Of a stretch of 64,000 bases of DNA, positions 42,359 through 51,147 are shown one piece after another; position 1 is the first letter of the stretch; each line of letters begins with the position of its first letter. The notes under the pieces were generated by a model. It did no database searches, was not told the DNA's origin, and was given only the letters and a program-made list of their open reading frames with translations. The stretch is taken from positions 186,001 through 250,000 of the forward strand of contig NZ_CAMPPE010000001.1 in the NCBI RefSeq assembly GCF_946893725.1, given 5' to 3'. A program made the translations under genes and the position numbers. Source of the stretch: Anaerococcus sp. Marseille-Q5996 (GTDB taxonomy: Bacteria; Bacillota; Clostridia; Tissierellales; Peptoniphilaceae).

Positions 42359-43039
42359 ATGAATTTACTGATAGATGATGCAAATATAGAGAACATAAAA
42401 TATCTATACGAATATTTTCCAGTATCTGGGGTTACAACTAATCCCAGTATACTTTTTAAAAATAAAAAAGACCCTATAGAAACTTTAACAGAAATTAGAG
42501 AATTTATTGGGGATGACCAGCTCCATATTCAAGCCTTATCTGACAAAGCTGATGATATTGTAAAAGAAGCTAGGCTTTTAAAAGAAAAATTTGGGGAAAA
42601 TACTTTTATAAAAGTCCCTACTAATAAAGAAGGTTTAAAAGCTATGAGTCTATTGAAAAATGAAAATACTAAGATAACAGCAACAGCAATTTATAGCCCA
42701 ACTCAGGCCTTTTTAGCATCTTTGGCTGGCGCGGATTACCTAGCACCATATGTAAATAGGATTGATAATTTAGGATATGATGGCATTGAAACAACGGTTA
42801 AAATTCAAAATATTTTAGATGAGACTAATCCAGATGCAAAAGTTCTAGCAGCTAGTTTTAAAAATACAAATCAAGTTTTAAAATTGGCAGAATATGGGAT
42901 AGACACAGCAACTTGCTCTTATGAAGTGTTTGAGAAATTTATAGATGATAGCAATATCAATAAGGCTGTGGATGCTTTTGTAAATGATTTTAAATCAATA
43001 AATGAAAGCAAAATATCTTGGCTTGATTATTTTAAATAG
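42359..43039 (+). CDS. Transaldolase/fructose-6-phosphate aldolase-like protein (first copy)
   Basis: 226 residues of the TalC/FSA group. The Schiff-base Lys is in TFIKVPTN (about 89), and VSGVTTNPSILF, TATAIYSPTQAFLA and APYVNRIDNLGYDG are family signatures. It is more divergent from standard short transaldolases than the next gene (C-terminal extension ISWLDYFK, SFKNTNQV in place of SIRHINHL), so it may act as an aldolase in the polyol pathway. The ATG at 42359 follows AGGGG; a GTG at 42338 has no RBS. Probably co-transcribed with srlB (125-base gap with a small hairpin). Confidence 0.83.
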   Translation: MNLLIDDANIENIKYLYEYFPVSGVTTNPSILFKNKKDPIETLTEIREFIGDDQLHIQALSDKADDIVKEARLLKEKFGENTFIKVPTNKEGLKAMSLLKNENTKITATAIYSPTQAFLASLAGADYLAPYVNRIDNLGYDGIETTVKIQNILDETNPDAKVLAASFKNTNQVLKLAEYGIDTATCSYEVFEKFIDDSNINKAVDAFVNDFKSINESKISWLDYFK

Positions 43040-43041
43040 AT

Positions 43042-43078
43042 TGTTTACGTTTTCTTATAAATCCTATCATGGTATAAT
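43042..43078 (+). promoter_or_regulatory. cre-like site and promoter of second transaldolase gene
   Basis: TGTTTACGTTTTCT (43042-43055) read on the minus strand is AGAAAACGTAAACA, close to the CcpA cre consensus. It overlaps the expected -35 region of a promoter with -10 TATAAT at 43073-43078, predicting catabolite repression. Confidence 0.5.
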
Positions 43079-43109
43079 AATCATAGAATCTTTTTAAAGG
43101 AGTTTGATT

Positions 43110-43763
43110 ATGAAATTTTTCTTAGATACTGCAAATGTTGATGAAATTAAAAGAATCAATGACCTTGGTCTTGTAGATGGGGTTACTACTAATCCGTCTT
43201 TAATCAAAAAAGAGGGGCGTGATTTTAAAGAGGTTATTTCTGAAATTACTGAATTAATTGATGGACCTGTTTCTGCTGAGGTAACTAGTTATGATTATGA
43301 AGGTATGGTAGAGCAAGCTCGTGATCTTGCTAAATGGGCGGATAATGTTGTCGTAAAAATTCCTATGACTGAAGATGGCCTAAAGGCTATCCATACTTTA
43401 AGCAAAGAGGGGATTAAAACTAACTGTACATTGATTTTCTCTGTTTCTCAAGGAATTATGGCTATGAAAGCTGGAGCTACTTTCATATCTCCATTTATGG
43501 GTAGAGTGGATGATATGGGTGAAGATGGGGCTCAGTTAATTGCTGAACTTCGTGATGTTATTGATATTTACGGTTATGAGTCAGAAATTATTGCTGCAAG
43601 TATCAGACACATCAACCACCTTGAAAAAGCTGCCCTAGCTGGTGCTCACATTGCGACTATCCCTGGTTCTCTATTTGAAAAATTATGGACACATCCACTT
43701 ACAACTGCTGGAATTGATGCATTTGTAAAAGACTGGGATGCTTTTGAGGCTAGAAATAAATAA
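43110..43763 (+). CDS. Transaldolase (short, TalC/FSA type)
   Basis: 217 residues, the usual length of the MipB/TalC family. [27 protein letters not shown], Schiff-base Lys in VVKIPMT (about 84), [14 protein letters not shown] and [24 protein letters not shown] are all present. It is probably the housekeeping transaldolase working with the transketolase downstream in the non-oxidative pentose-phosphate pathway. ATG 43110 follows AAAGGAG; an upstream TTG frame start is in the RBS. Confidence 0.92.
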   Translation: MKFFLDTANVDEIKRINDLGLVDGVTTNPSLIKKEGRDFKEVISEITELIDGPVSAEVTSYDYEGMVEQARDLAKWADNVVVKIPMTEDGLKAIHTLSKEGIKTNCTLIFSVSQGIMAMKAGATFISPFMGRVDDMGEDGAQLIAELRDVIDIYGYESEIIAASIRHINHLEKAALAGAHIATIPGSLFEKLWTHPLTTAGIDAFVKDWDAFEARNK

Positions 43764-43771
43764 GAAATTTT

Positions 43772-43803
43772 GGGTGGGTCTTTTGGCCCTCCCTCTTTTT
43801 TAT
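43772..43803 (+). terminator. Probable terminator after second transaldolase gene
   Basis: GGGTGGG (43772-43778 region) can pair with CCCTCCC (43788-43794) with one central mismatch, followed by a T-rich tail. Confidence 0.65.
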
Positions 43804-43851
43804 TTGACTACATAAGGGTATAAAGTTAGTAACTTGTATAAAGGAGAGATT

Positions 43852-45846
43852 ATGTTTAATAAAAATGATGAACGTGCAATTAGTGCCATTCGTGCACTTT
43901 CTATAGCTCAAATTGAGGCTGCCAATAGTGGTCACCCAGGGCTTCCTATGGGGGCTGCTCCTATGGCTTATGTTTTATGGAATAAATTTTTAAAGGCAAA
44001 TCCTAAAAATGCTAACTGGTTTAACCGTGATAGATTTGTTTTATCAGCAGGCCATGGTTCTTCTATGCTTTATTCTTTATTACATTTAGCAGGATATGAT
44101 TTGAGTATTAATGATTTAAAAGACTTTAGGCAGTTAGGTGCAAAAGCAGCAGGTCACCCAGAGCGCGGACACATCGAAGGTGTGGAAGTAACTACAGGCC
44201 CACTTGGTCAAGGATTTGCCCAAGCTGTAGGTATTGCTATGGCAGAAAAACATTTGGCAGCAATATATAACAAGAATGATGCCCAAATTATTGACCATTA
44301 CACTTACGTACTTTGTGGTGATGGCGACCTAATGGAAGGAATTTCTTATGAGTCAATGAGCCTTGCAGGTCATTTAAATCTTTCAAAATTAATCGTGCTT
44401 TACGATTCAAATGACATTTGCCTAGATGGAGCTACAAATACAACTTTCTCAGAAGATATTCAAAAACGTGCTGAGTCTTTAAATTGGAATTACATTAAGG
44501 TAGAAGATGGTAAGGATCTTGATCAGATTTATGAAGCTATAAGCCATGCTAAAGGCAATTTCCAAGGACCAACTCTTATCGAAGTAAAAACAATTATTGG
44601 ATATGGTTCAACCAAGCAAGGAACAAACAAAGTTCACGGGGCGCCAATTGGTGAAGAAGATTTCCTAAAGGCAAAAGAAATCTACGAATGGACTGAAGAT
44701 GACTTTAATGTTCCAGATGACATTTATGAAACTTTTGCTGATGGCATTGCTAGAACAGGTGAAGAAGAAAACCAAAAATGGGATGAGCTTTTAAAAACCT
44801 ATGAAGAAAAATACCCAGAAGATCACAAAAATCTAATGGCTGGTATAAACCGCGAATTGCCTGAAAACTTTATGGATGAAGTTAAAAAATATTCTTCAGA
44901 TGATAAAGCAATCGCAACTCGTGCCTCAAATGGGGAAATAATCCAAGACCTTGCAAAAATTAATCCAAACTTCTGGGGTGGATCTGCAGATTTATTCTCA
45001 TCAAATAAAACAAATATCAAAGATACAGTAGCTTTTACAGACAGAACTCCAGAAGGACGCAATGTTTGGTATGGTGTGCGTGAATTTGCTATGGCAGCAA
45101 TAGGAAATGGTATTATTGCCCACGGCGGAACATGGCATCACGTTTCAACATTCTTTGTATTTACAGATTATCTAAAACCAGCTATCAGATTATCTGCATT
45201 ATCAAAACTACCACTAACCTATGTAATGACTCACGATTCAATAGCTGTTGGTGAAGATGGTCCAACCCATGAGCCAATCGAACAACTAGCTATGATTAGA
45301 TCTATTCCAGATGCAATTATGCTAAGACCAGCAGATGCAAATGAAACAAGACTTGCTTGGAAACTTGCACTTGAGTCAAAAGAAAAACCAGTTGTAATGG
45401 CTCTTACTCGTCAAAATGTAGGAAACCTAAAAGAAACTGAAAATCTAACAGACATCAACAAGGGTGCATATGTAATCTCTGATAGTGAAGGAGATGCTGA
45501 TGCAATAATTATTGCAACAGGTTCAGAAGTAGAACTTGCCCTAGAAGCTAAGAAATTATTAGCAGAAAATGGAAAAAACATCCGTGTAGTTTCAATGCCA
45601 TCTATGGAATTATTTAGAGACCAAGATGAAGCTTACAAAGAAGAAGTTTTACCAAAAGAAGTTACAAACAGAATCTCTCTTGAAATGGGATCTACTTTTG
45701 GCTGGGCAGAATGGACTGGTACAGATGGATTAAATATCGGTATTGATAAATTTGGCCAATCTGGAAAAGGTGATGAAGTAACAGCAGAGTACGGATTTAC
45801 TCCAGAAAAAGTAGTTCAAAAAATTAATGAAAAATATTTTAACTAG
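43852..45846 (+). CDS. tkt: Transketolase
   Basis: 664 residues, standard length. Thiamin diphosphate site: GDGDLMEGISYESMS (GDG...N motif region) and the pyrimidine-domain REFAMAAIGNGI; SGHPGLPMGAAP, TTGPLGQGFAQAVG and HDSIAVGEDGPTHEP are transketolase hallmarks. It links pentose phosphates (ribose operon upstream) to glycolysis. ATG 43852 is set by AAGGAGAG; the frame opens 18 bases earlier without an RBS. Own terminator follows. Confidence 0.96.
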   Translation: MFNKNDERAISAIRALSIAQIEAANSGHPGLPMGAAPMAYVLWNKFLKANPKNANWFNRDRFVLSAGHGSSMLYSLLHLAGYDLSINDLKDFRQLGAKAAGHPERGHIEGVEVTTGPLGQGFAQAVGIAMAEKHLAAIYNKNDAQIIDHYTYVLCGDGDLMEGISYESMSLAGHLNLSKLIVLYDSNDICLDGATNTTFSEDIQKRAESLNWNYIKVEDGKDLDQIYEAISHAKGNFQGPTLIEVKTIIGYGSTKQGTNKVHGAPIGEEDFLKAKEIYEWTEDDFNVPDDIYETFADGIARTGEEENQKWDELLKTYEEKYPEDHKNLMAGINRELPENFMDEVKKYSSDDKAIATRASNGEIIQDLAKINPNFWGGSADLFSSNKTNIKDTVAFTDRTPEGRNVWYGVREFAMAAIGNGIIAHGGTWHHVSTFFVFTDYLKPAIRLSALSKLPLTYVMTHDSIAVGEDGPTHEPIEQLAMIRSIPDAIMLRPADANETRLAWKLALESKEKPVVMALTRQNVGNLKETENLTDINKGAYVISDSEGDADAIIIATGSEVELALEAKKLLAENGKNIRVVSMPSMELFRDQDEAYKEEVLPKEVTNRISLEMGSTFGWAEWTGTDGLNIGIDKFGQSGKGDEVTAEYGFTPEKVVQKINEKYFN

Positions 45847-45868
45847 AAATATTAATTAATAAACTATA

Positions 45869-45900
45869 TCCTCAAATTAATGCAATTTGGGGATTTTTTG
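45869..45900 (+). terminator. Rho-independent terminator after tkt
   Basis: Arms TCCTCAAATT (45869-45878) and AATTTGGGGA (45884-45893) with one wobble, then a T-run. Confidence 0.85.
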
Positions 45901-45958
45901 TTTTATTTGCAAGTTTTTATGATATTATATTAATTAGATAAATAGAAATGAGGAATTG

Positions 45959-46522
45959 ATGCAAAAAGAGAAAAATTTATGGGATTTATTTAAGTCAACC
46001 CTTTATCTATCAGCCTTTACCTTTGGTGGGGGATATGTGATTTTATCCCTAATGAAGGAAACTTTTGTAGAAAAATTAGGATGGATTAGCAAGGAAGAAA
46101 TGCTAGATATGACAGCTATTGCCCAATCAGCACCAGGAGCAGTTGCGGTTAATGCTGCAGTTGTCGTAGGATTTGAAACACTTGGCTTACCGGGTATGCT
46201 TGTTGCAATCTTAGGAACAATTATCCCGCCACTTATAATAATTTCTTTAATATCAATAGCCTATCAAGCTTTTATAACAAATCGATATATTGCCTTGTTT
46301 TTAAAGGGTATGCAGGCTGGGGTGGGGGCTTTGATTATAAAAGTTGTAATCGATATGGCCAAAGATTTACTAAAGACAAAGTCAAAAATTATCCCACTTA
46401 TAATGATCTTAGCATTTATTTTAGGATTTTTCTTTGATGTAAATGTTGTTTATATTATTGCAACTTTAATTGTAATTGGCGTAATTTATACATTTGTGAA
46501 AAGAGGTCAAGATGCTGATTAA
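45959..46522 (+). CDS. Chromate transporter family protein, half-size subunit 1
   Basis: 187 residues, one CHR domain (PF02417) with about six membrane helices. AFTFGGGYVILSLMKETFVEK and AIAQSAPGAVAVNAAVVVG are the family motifs (FGGG and APG). Half-size CHR genes come in pairs whose products are thought to heterodimerise; the partner follows with an 11-base overlap. Native substrate in anaerobes is unclear and need not be chromate. ATG 45959 follows GAGGA. Confidence 0.9.
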   Translation: MQKEKNLWDLFKSTLYLSAFTFGGGYVILSLMKETFVEKLGWISKEEMLDMTAIAQSAPGAVAVNAAVVVGFETLGLPGMLVAILGTIIPPLIIISLISIAYQAFITNRYIALFLKGMQAGVGALIIKVVIDMAKDLLKTKSKIIPLIMILAFILGFFFDVNVVYIIATLIVIGVIYTFVKRGQDAD

Positions 46523-47069
46523 ATTATTTATAAGTTTTCTAAAAATTGGTCTTTTTTCTTTTGGTGGAGGCTACGCAGCCTTGCCCATAATCCAAGAAGA
46601 AGTAGTAGATTTAAATAATTGGCTGACCTTAAGTGAATTTAACGATCTTATTACCATCTCCCAAATGACACCGGGACCTATCGCAATAAATTCTGCAACT
46701 TTTGTCGGCACGAGATTGGCAGGATTTCCTGGAGCCTTGGCAGCAACCCTAGGATGTGTTTTGCCTTCAGCAATTATTGTCGGTACAATTTCCTATTTTT
46801 ACAAAAAATATAAGAATCTCGATGCTATGACCAATATCCTTTATTTTTTAAGGCCTGCAATTGTCTCAATGATTTTGATAGCAGGTGTTCAAATCCTAAG
46901 AACTGCATTTTTTGATACAAATGCAATTGCCATTTCAAATTTGGATTATTTGATGCTAATCATTTTTGCTGCAGCACTTTTTGCTATGTATAAATTTAAA
47001 ACTGACCCCATAAAAATAATGCTAGCAAGTGGGGCAGTCTACCTACTCATTTCTCTAGTGATTTTTTAA
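46512..47069 (+). CDS. Chromate transporter family protein, half-size subunit 2
   Basis: 185 residues, second CHR half: LFSFGGGYAALPIIQEEVV and TISQMTPGPIAINSATFVG with TPG in the place of APG. It has about six membrane helices and overlaps the first half by 11 bases. The pair corresponds to one full-length ChrA. The DMT gene begins 9 bases later. Confidence 0.9.
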   Translation: MLIKLFISFLKIGLFSFGGGYAALPIIQEEVVDLNNWLTLSEFNDLITISQMTPGPIAINSATFVGTRLAGFPGALAATLGCVLPSAIIVGTISYFYKKYKNLDAMTNILYFLRPAIVSMILIAGVQILRTAFFDTNAIAISNLDYLMLIIFAAALFAMYKFKTDPIKIMLASGAVYLLISLVIF

Positions 47070-47078
47070 GGAGATTTT

Positions 47079-48008
47079 ATGCTGGAAATATTTAAAGAAA
47101 AGAAAACTGCAATACTTTTTACCCTTTTTGCCATGCTTTTGTGGGGGTCAGCTGTTCCAACCATAAAAACAACCTATGCCGAAATGAATGTTAGCTCATC
47201 TGATACGGGTGCACAAATTTTGATAGCAGGCATAAGATTTTTCCTGGCAGGTCTTTTGGGTTTTGTATATTACCTGACAGTCAATAAAAATAGGGTAAAT
47301 AAAAAAACAATCGATTGGAAGTATATTATTATTCTTTCCCTTATCCAAACCTTTGTACAATACTTGATTTATTATATAGGAATGATAAATACAAGTGGTA
47401 TAAAAGCATCCATAATCCAGGCCATGAACTCATTCATAGTTGTAATCTTATCGGCAATTATGCTGCCAAGTGAAAAAATAAATAATACGACAATTTTTGC
47501 AATAGTTCTAGGAACTTTTGGAATTGTAATTGCAAATGGTGGATTTGGCAATATTGGCACTGGATTTACCCTACTTGGCGAAGGATTTATCCTAATAGCG
47601 ACTACATTTAATGCACTTTCGGCAGTTTATGTCAGAAAATACGGGGCAAATCAAAATGAATTTTTTGTAACAGCAGCACAATTTGTAATGGGATCTATAC
47701 CCCTAATCATAATTGGCCTGATGATGAATAAAACAAATCTTGTATTTACTCCCCTTGCAATAATTTTGCTAATCTATGGAGCCTTTATTTCAGCAACTGC
47801 CTATGTAATTTGGAACACTGTTTTAAAATACCATCCAGCTGGAGAAATGGGCATGTACAAATTATTCATCCCAATATTTGGATCTATGCTTTCGGTATTA
47901 ATTCTAAATGAAAGCTTTACTATAAATCTTTTAATAGGTCTAATATTGGTGATTTTTGGATCACTAATTTTAAATATCAATAAAAAATACATCAGAAGAA
48001 AAAATTAG
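47079..48008 (+). CDS. EamA/DMT-family transporter
   Basis: 309 residues, about ten membrane helices with two EamA repeats (FAMLLWGSAVPTIKTTYAEM start; LLGEGFILIATTFNALSAVYVRKYG in the second half; YHPAGEMGMYKLFIPIFGSMLSVL). Substrate unknown. RBS AAGGAGA. It is closely linked to the two CHR genes and ends at a shared terminator. Confidence 0.88.
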   Translation: MLEIFKEKKTAILFTLFAMLLWGSAVPTIKTTYAEMNVSSSDTGAQILIAGIRFFLAGLLGFVYYLTVNKNRVNKKTIDWKYIIILSLIQTFVQYLIYYIGMINTSGIKASIIQAMNSFIVVILSAIMLPSEKINNTTIFAIVLGTFGIVIANGGFGNIGTGFTLLGEGFILIATTFNALSAVYVRKYGANQNEFFVTAAQFVMGSIPLIIIGLMMNKTNLVFTPLAIILLIYGAFISATAYVIWNTVLKYHPAGEMGMYKLFIPIFGSMLSVLILNESFTINLLIGLILVIFGSLILNINKKYIRRKN

Positions 48009-48013
48009 ATTTT

Positions 48014-48058
48014 AAAAGCTCTACCTGGCAATATCAAGTAGAGCTTTATTTTTTTATT
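48014..48058. terminator. Bidirectional terminator
   Basis: Arms AAAGCTCTAC (48015-48024) and GTAGAGCTTT (48038-48047), T-run on the right and A-rich left flank; between the DMT gene and the convergent phosphofructokinase gene. Confidence 0.88.
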
Positions 48059-49274
48059 TTATAAAATCACTTAGTTTTACAAAAACAGGCATACCATTTT
48101 CATAATTTTGCTCAACACTTCCTTCTATTAAGGGTAGGGTGTAGGCTGTAATTTTTTCTGCCAAAGTTTTTTTATCAGCAAGCCAATCCTGTGGAACTTT
48201 CATTTCATTATTGGCAATTTTGTCTGGACTTACAGATTCGTAGTAAACTTCATATTCATTTGTATCTTTTCTTTTTAGTACAGGGACAAGATTTGTATTG
48301 TCTATGCCAAGTTTAGCGGCCATATATCCTAGTTTAAAGGCTTCATCTGCATCTGTTTTGCTAATTAGATTGCTTGTTCTTTGGACAATAGAAAGTTCTA
48401 CTGCACGAGATTTGATTTCAAGTTTATTTCTGACCAAATCTGCTAGCCTACTAGCAACTCCTGATACGATTTTGTGGCCAAAGGCATCGTTTTGGTTGGA
48501 GAATCTTTCTTCATCTAATTTATTGTCTTTATCCCTAAAACCTTCTGCTAGGGCAACTATGAGGTTGTTTTCATATTTTAAAGCTTCTTTTATTTCATCA
48601 AATACTTGGTCCAAGGATTTTTTATCCTCTGGCATATAAACAAGATTTACAACTTTCTTGTCTATCCCATAATTTGCACTAAGGGCTGAAGCAGCAAGCC
48701 ATCCAGCGTGCCTACCCATGATTTCTACAAAGGTAACTGATTTTAAATCATAAATGTCAACATCAGTTCTAAGAGTTCTTAAGGTTGTTCCTATGTATTT
48801 TGCTGCAGATCCAAATCCCGGAGAATGATCCATGCCCATTAGGTCATTGTCAATAGTCTTTGGGCAACCCATAATATTTATATCAGCGATGTTATTGTCT
48901 TTCATATAGTTATTAAGCTTCATAACCGTATCCATAGAGTCATTTCCACCTATGTAGACAAAAGTAGATATTTGATAAGCTTTCAAAGTTTCAAATATTT
49001 TCTCATAAATTTCATCATCAAAATTTGCTGGCAGCTTAAAACGGCAGGAACCTAAAATCGAAGATGGTCTAGCCATCAACTTTGCTTTTATATTTTCACT
49101 TGCATATTTATCCTTATCCACCTCAGCAATTTCACCATTAATTATCCCCTCAATGCCATGAAGACTTAAATAAATCTTATCAAAATCATTTTCAATCCCA
49201 GCAGAAATCACTCCAGCAAGGGAAGAATTAATAACACTAGTAGGACCACCAGACTGAGCAACTATAATATTCAT
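48054..49274 (-). CDS. pfp: Pyrophosphate-dependent 6-phosphofructokinase
   Basis: 406 residues, longer than ATP-PFK (about 320). AQSGGPTSVIN replaces the ATP-type GGDAPGMN, the second motif is GGNDSMDT (109-116; Asp in place of Gly for the ATP-type), and PKTIDND (138-144) carries the Lys that marks PPi-type enzymes. MGRHAGWLAASA is the fructose-6-phosphate site. It uses pyrophosphate reversibly, saving ATP in fermenters. RBS AAGGAG on the minus strand. Confidence 0.93.
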   Translation of the reverse strand: MNIIVAQSGGPTSVINSSLAGVISAGIENDFDKIYLSLHGIEGIINGEIAEVDKDKYASENIKAKLMARPSSILGSCRFKLPANFDDEIYEKIFETLKAYQISTFVYIGGNDSMDTVMKLNNYMKDNNIADINIMGCPKTIDNDLMGMDHSPGFGSAAKYIGTTLRTLRTDVDIYDLKSVTFVEIMGRHAGWLAASALSANYGIDKKVVNLVYMPEDKKSLDQVFDEIKEALKYENNLIVALAEGFRDKDNKLDEERFSNQNDAFGHKIVSGVASRLADLVRNKLEIKSRAVELSIVQRTSNLISKTDADEAFKLGYMAAKLGIDNTNLVPVLKRKDTNEYEVYYESVSPDKIANNEMKVPQDWLADKKTLAEKITAYTLPLIEGSVEQNYENGMPVFVKLSDFIK

Positions 49275-49351
49275 TTATTATTCTCCTTATTTTCTAATAC
49301 TATTACCTTACTATATTTTTTGTGTTTTATCTTAATAACTATTAAATCCAT

Positions 49352-49378
49352 AAAAAAACTAGCTTATCAAGCTAGCTT
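49352..49378 (-). terminator. Rho-independent terminator (minus strand)
   Basis: Stem CTAGCTT (49359-49365) and AAGCTAG (49369-49375); on the minus strand it is followed by seven U (49352-49358). It ends the EIIA-HAD-hydrolase transcript. Confidence 0.9.
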
Positions 49379-50320
49379 TTATATTTGACTTAAAAAATCA
49401 AATATTTTTTCATAATAAATTTCTGCATCATAAAGTTTGCTTTCGGCATGTCCTGCGCCTTTTGCTATATGTATATCTTTTTTGCCATTGTGGGCTTGGT
49501 ATAGTTTTTCGCACATTTTGACTGGGACTAGGCGGTCTTTTGCTCCGTTTATAAAGAGGGTGGGGATTTTTGTTTTTTGCATTGATTCTATATTTGATTT
49601 GAATAAATCGGCACCAATTACTGGTTTTATGAACAAATTTGCAAGAATACCTATGGGTTTGGTCAAAAATTTTAGTCTTTTTGGAAATTGGTTGGCATAC
49701 ATTTCAAAATAGCTGGTATAACCGCAATCTTCCACACAGGCGATGACATCTTTTGGATTCTCTCCTACTAAAAACATGGCACTTGCAGCTCCTAATGATT
49801 CGCCTTGCAAAACTATTTTGGCATCTGGAAAAGAAGATTTTATCCACTTTATCCGTGCTTTTATATCTTCTTTTTCCTTGATACCATAGGTTGTAAATAT
49901 TCCCTCGCTATTTCCATGGCCCCTTAGATTTGGAGCAAGAATTGAAAATCCTCTTTTGTAATACTCGTCTGCTATGGTAAACATGGTTTTATTTGTTGCA
50001 GTGTATCCATGGATTAATATTGCCCAAAGATTTGTATTTTCTCCTAAAAGATAAGACCCGCCAAGTTTAGTATTGTCATATGATTTAATGAATACATCTT
50101 CCATGGAATTTGCATAGTCACTTAAGATTTTAAAAACCTTATCCCTATCTTCAAAATGGTGTTCGCCAGCGTGTTGGTCTATGTTTTCTTTTATATCTGG
50201 CCTATAGTCCATATTGCCCAACTTTGCATTTAGCCAAGTGTTTAATTTGGCAATATGGCTGGTGGTTACAAAAATTGCAGAAACTACAATAATTGCAAGT
50301 AATATTTTTATTATTTTCAT
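49379..50320 (-). CDS. Membrane-anchored alpha/beta hydrolase
   Basis: 313 residues: an N-terminal hydrophobic segment (about 4-22) and an alpha/beta hydrolase domain. The nucleophile elbow is LQGESLGAAS (GxSxG), the oxyanion His region IHGYTATNK, the acid INGAKDRLVP and the catalytic His GAGHAES. It resembles the YqkD/BAAT-like hydrolases of Firmicutes, whose substrates are unknown. RBS GGGAGAGG on the minus strand. Its start is 17 bases after the HAD gene. Confidence 0.88.
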   Translation of the reverse strand: MKIIKILLAIIVVSAIFVTTSHIAKLNTWLNAKLGNMDYRPDIKENIDQHAGEHHFEDRDKVFKILSDYANSMEDVFIKSYDNTKLGGSYLLGENTNLWAILIHGYTATNKTMFTIADEYYKRGFSILAPNLRGHGNSEGIFTTYGIKEKEDIKARIKWIKSSFPDAKIVLQGESLGAASAMFLVGENPKDVIACVEDCGYTSYFEMYANQFPKRLKFLTKPIGILANLFIKPVIGADLFKSNIESMQKTKIPTLFINGAKDRLVPVKMCEKLYQAHNGKKDIHIAKGAGHAESKLYDAEIYYEKIFDFLSQI

Positions 50321-50337
50321 AAGCCTCTCCCAAAGAC

Positions 50338-51138
50338 TTAATTTAGTACAAATTTCTCCAAATAATCTGCTATCCCATCTTCATCATTGGATAAGGTAAT
50401 ATAGTCTGAGATTTCTTTTATTTTTTCTACTGCATTGCCCATGGCTACTCCTGTACCGGCAACTTCTATCATGGTTTCATCGTTTAGCTCATCACCAAAG
50501 GCAATTATATTTTCTTGGTCGATTCCATAATATTTTGCAATTTCTAAAAGACTAGCCCCTTTTGAAAGGCCTTTTGGCATGATTTCATAATAAAATCTTT
50601 GGCTTCTTACTTGGGCAGTGTGCTGTCCGTAAGTATCTATCAAAAATTCTAGGTGTTGTTCAAGTATTTCTGGATCATTGGCAAAAATAATTTTGTTTGG
50701 ACCAAAATCTAAATTTTCGCGAAGTCCTTCTATTGCTTCTGTCTCAACTTTTAATAAATCTCTTTCAACATCCAAATATTTATTTTCAGAATCAGAAATA
50801 ATCTTATCCCCACTTGGGATAATTATTTCAAGAGGCAAATCCTTGGTAGCGGCTAAAATTTCCTTTGCCAAATCTAAGTCCAATGTATGATTTGAAATAA
50901 CTTCGCCAGTTTTAAAATTTGTTATGGATCCTCCATTATAGTTTGAAAGCAGTCCTCCATATTTTTCAAATTCTAATTCTTTTGCAAGATATCTTACTCC
51001 TGATGTTGGACGTCCAGAAACTATTGCCACTTTGTGGCCGGCTTCTCCAGCCCTTATCAAAGATTCTTTAGTTTTTGGGGAAATTTCATTTTTGCTATTT
51101 AAAAGCGTCCCATCTACATCTACTGCAATTAATTTCAT
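50338..51138 (-). CDS. Cof-type HAD-IIB phosphatase
   Basis: 266 residues of the haloacid dehalogenase superfamily with a type IIB cap. Motif I is DVDGTLLN (Asp7, Asp9), motif II SGRPTSG, motif III Lys in KGLSKGASL, and motif IV GDELNDETMIEVAG. It likely dephosphorylates sugar phosphates or flavin/PLP-type cofactors. It lies 9 bases after the EIIA gene, in one operon with the hydrolase. Confidence 0.92.
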   Translation of the reverse strand: MKLIAVDVDGTLLNSKNEISPKTKESLIRAGEAGHKVAIVSGRPTSGVRYLAKELEFEKYGGLLSNYNGGSITNFKTGEVISNHTLDLDLAKEILAATKDLPLEIIIPSGDKIISDSENKYLDVERDLLKVETEAIEGLRENLDFGPNKIIFANDPEILEQHLEFLIDTYGQHTAQVRSQRFYYEIMPKGLSKGASLLEIAKYYGIDQENIIAFGDELNDETMIEVAGTGVAMGNAVEKIKEISDYITLSNDEDGIADYLEKFVLN

Positions 51139-51147
51139 ATATTAACC

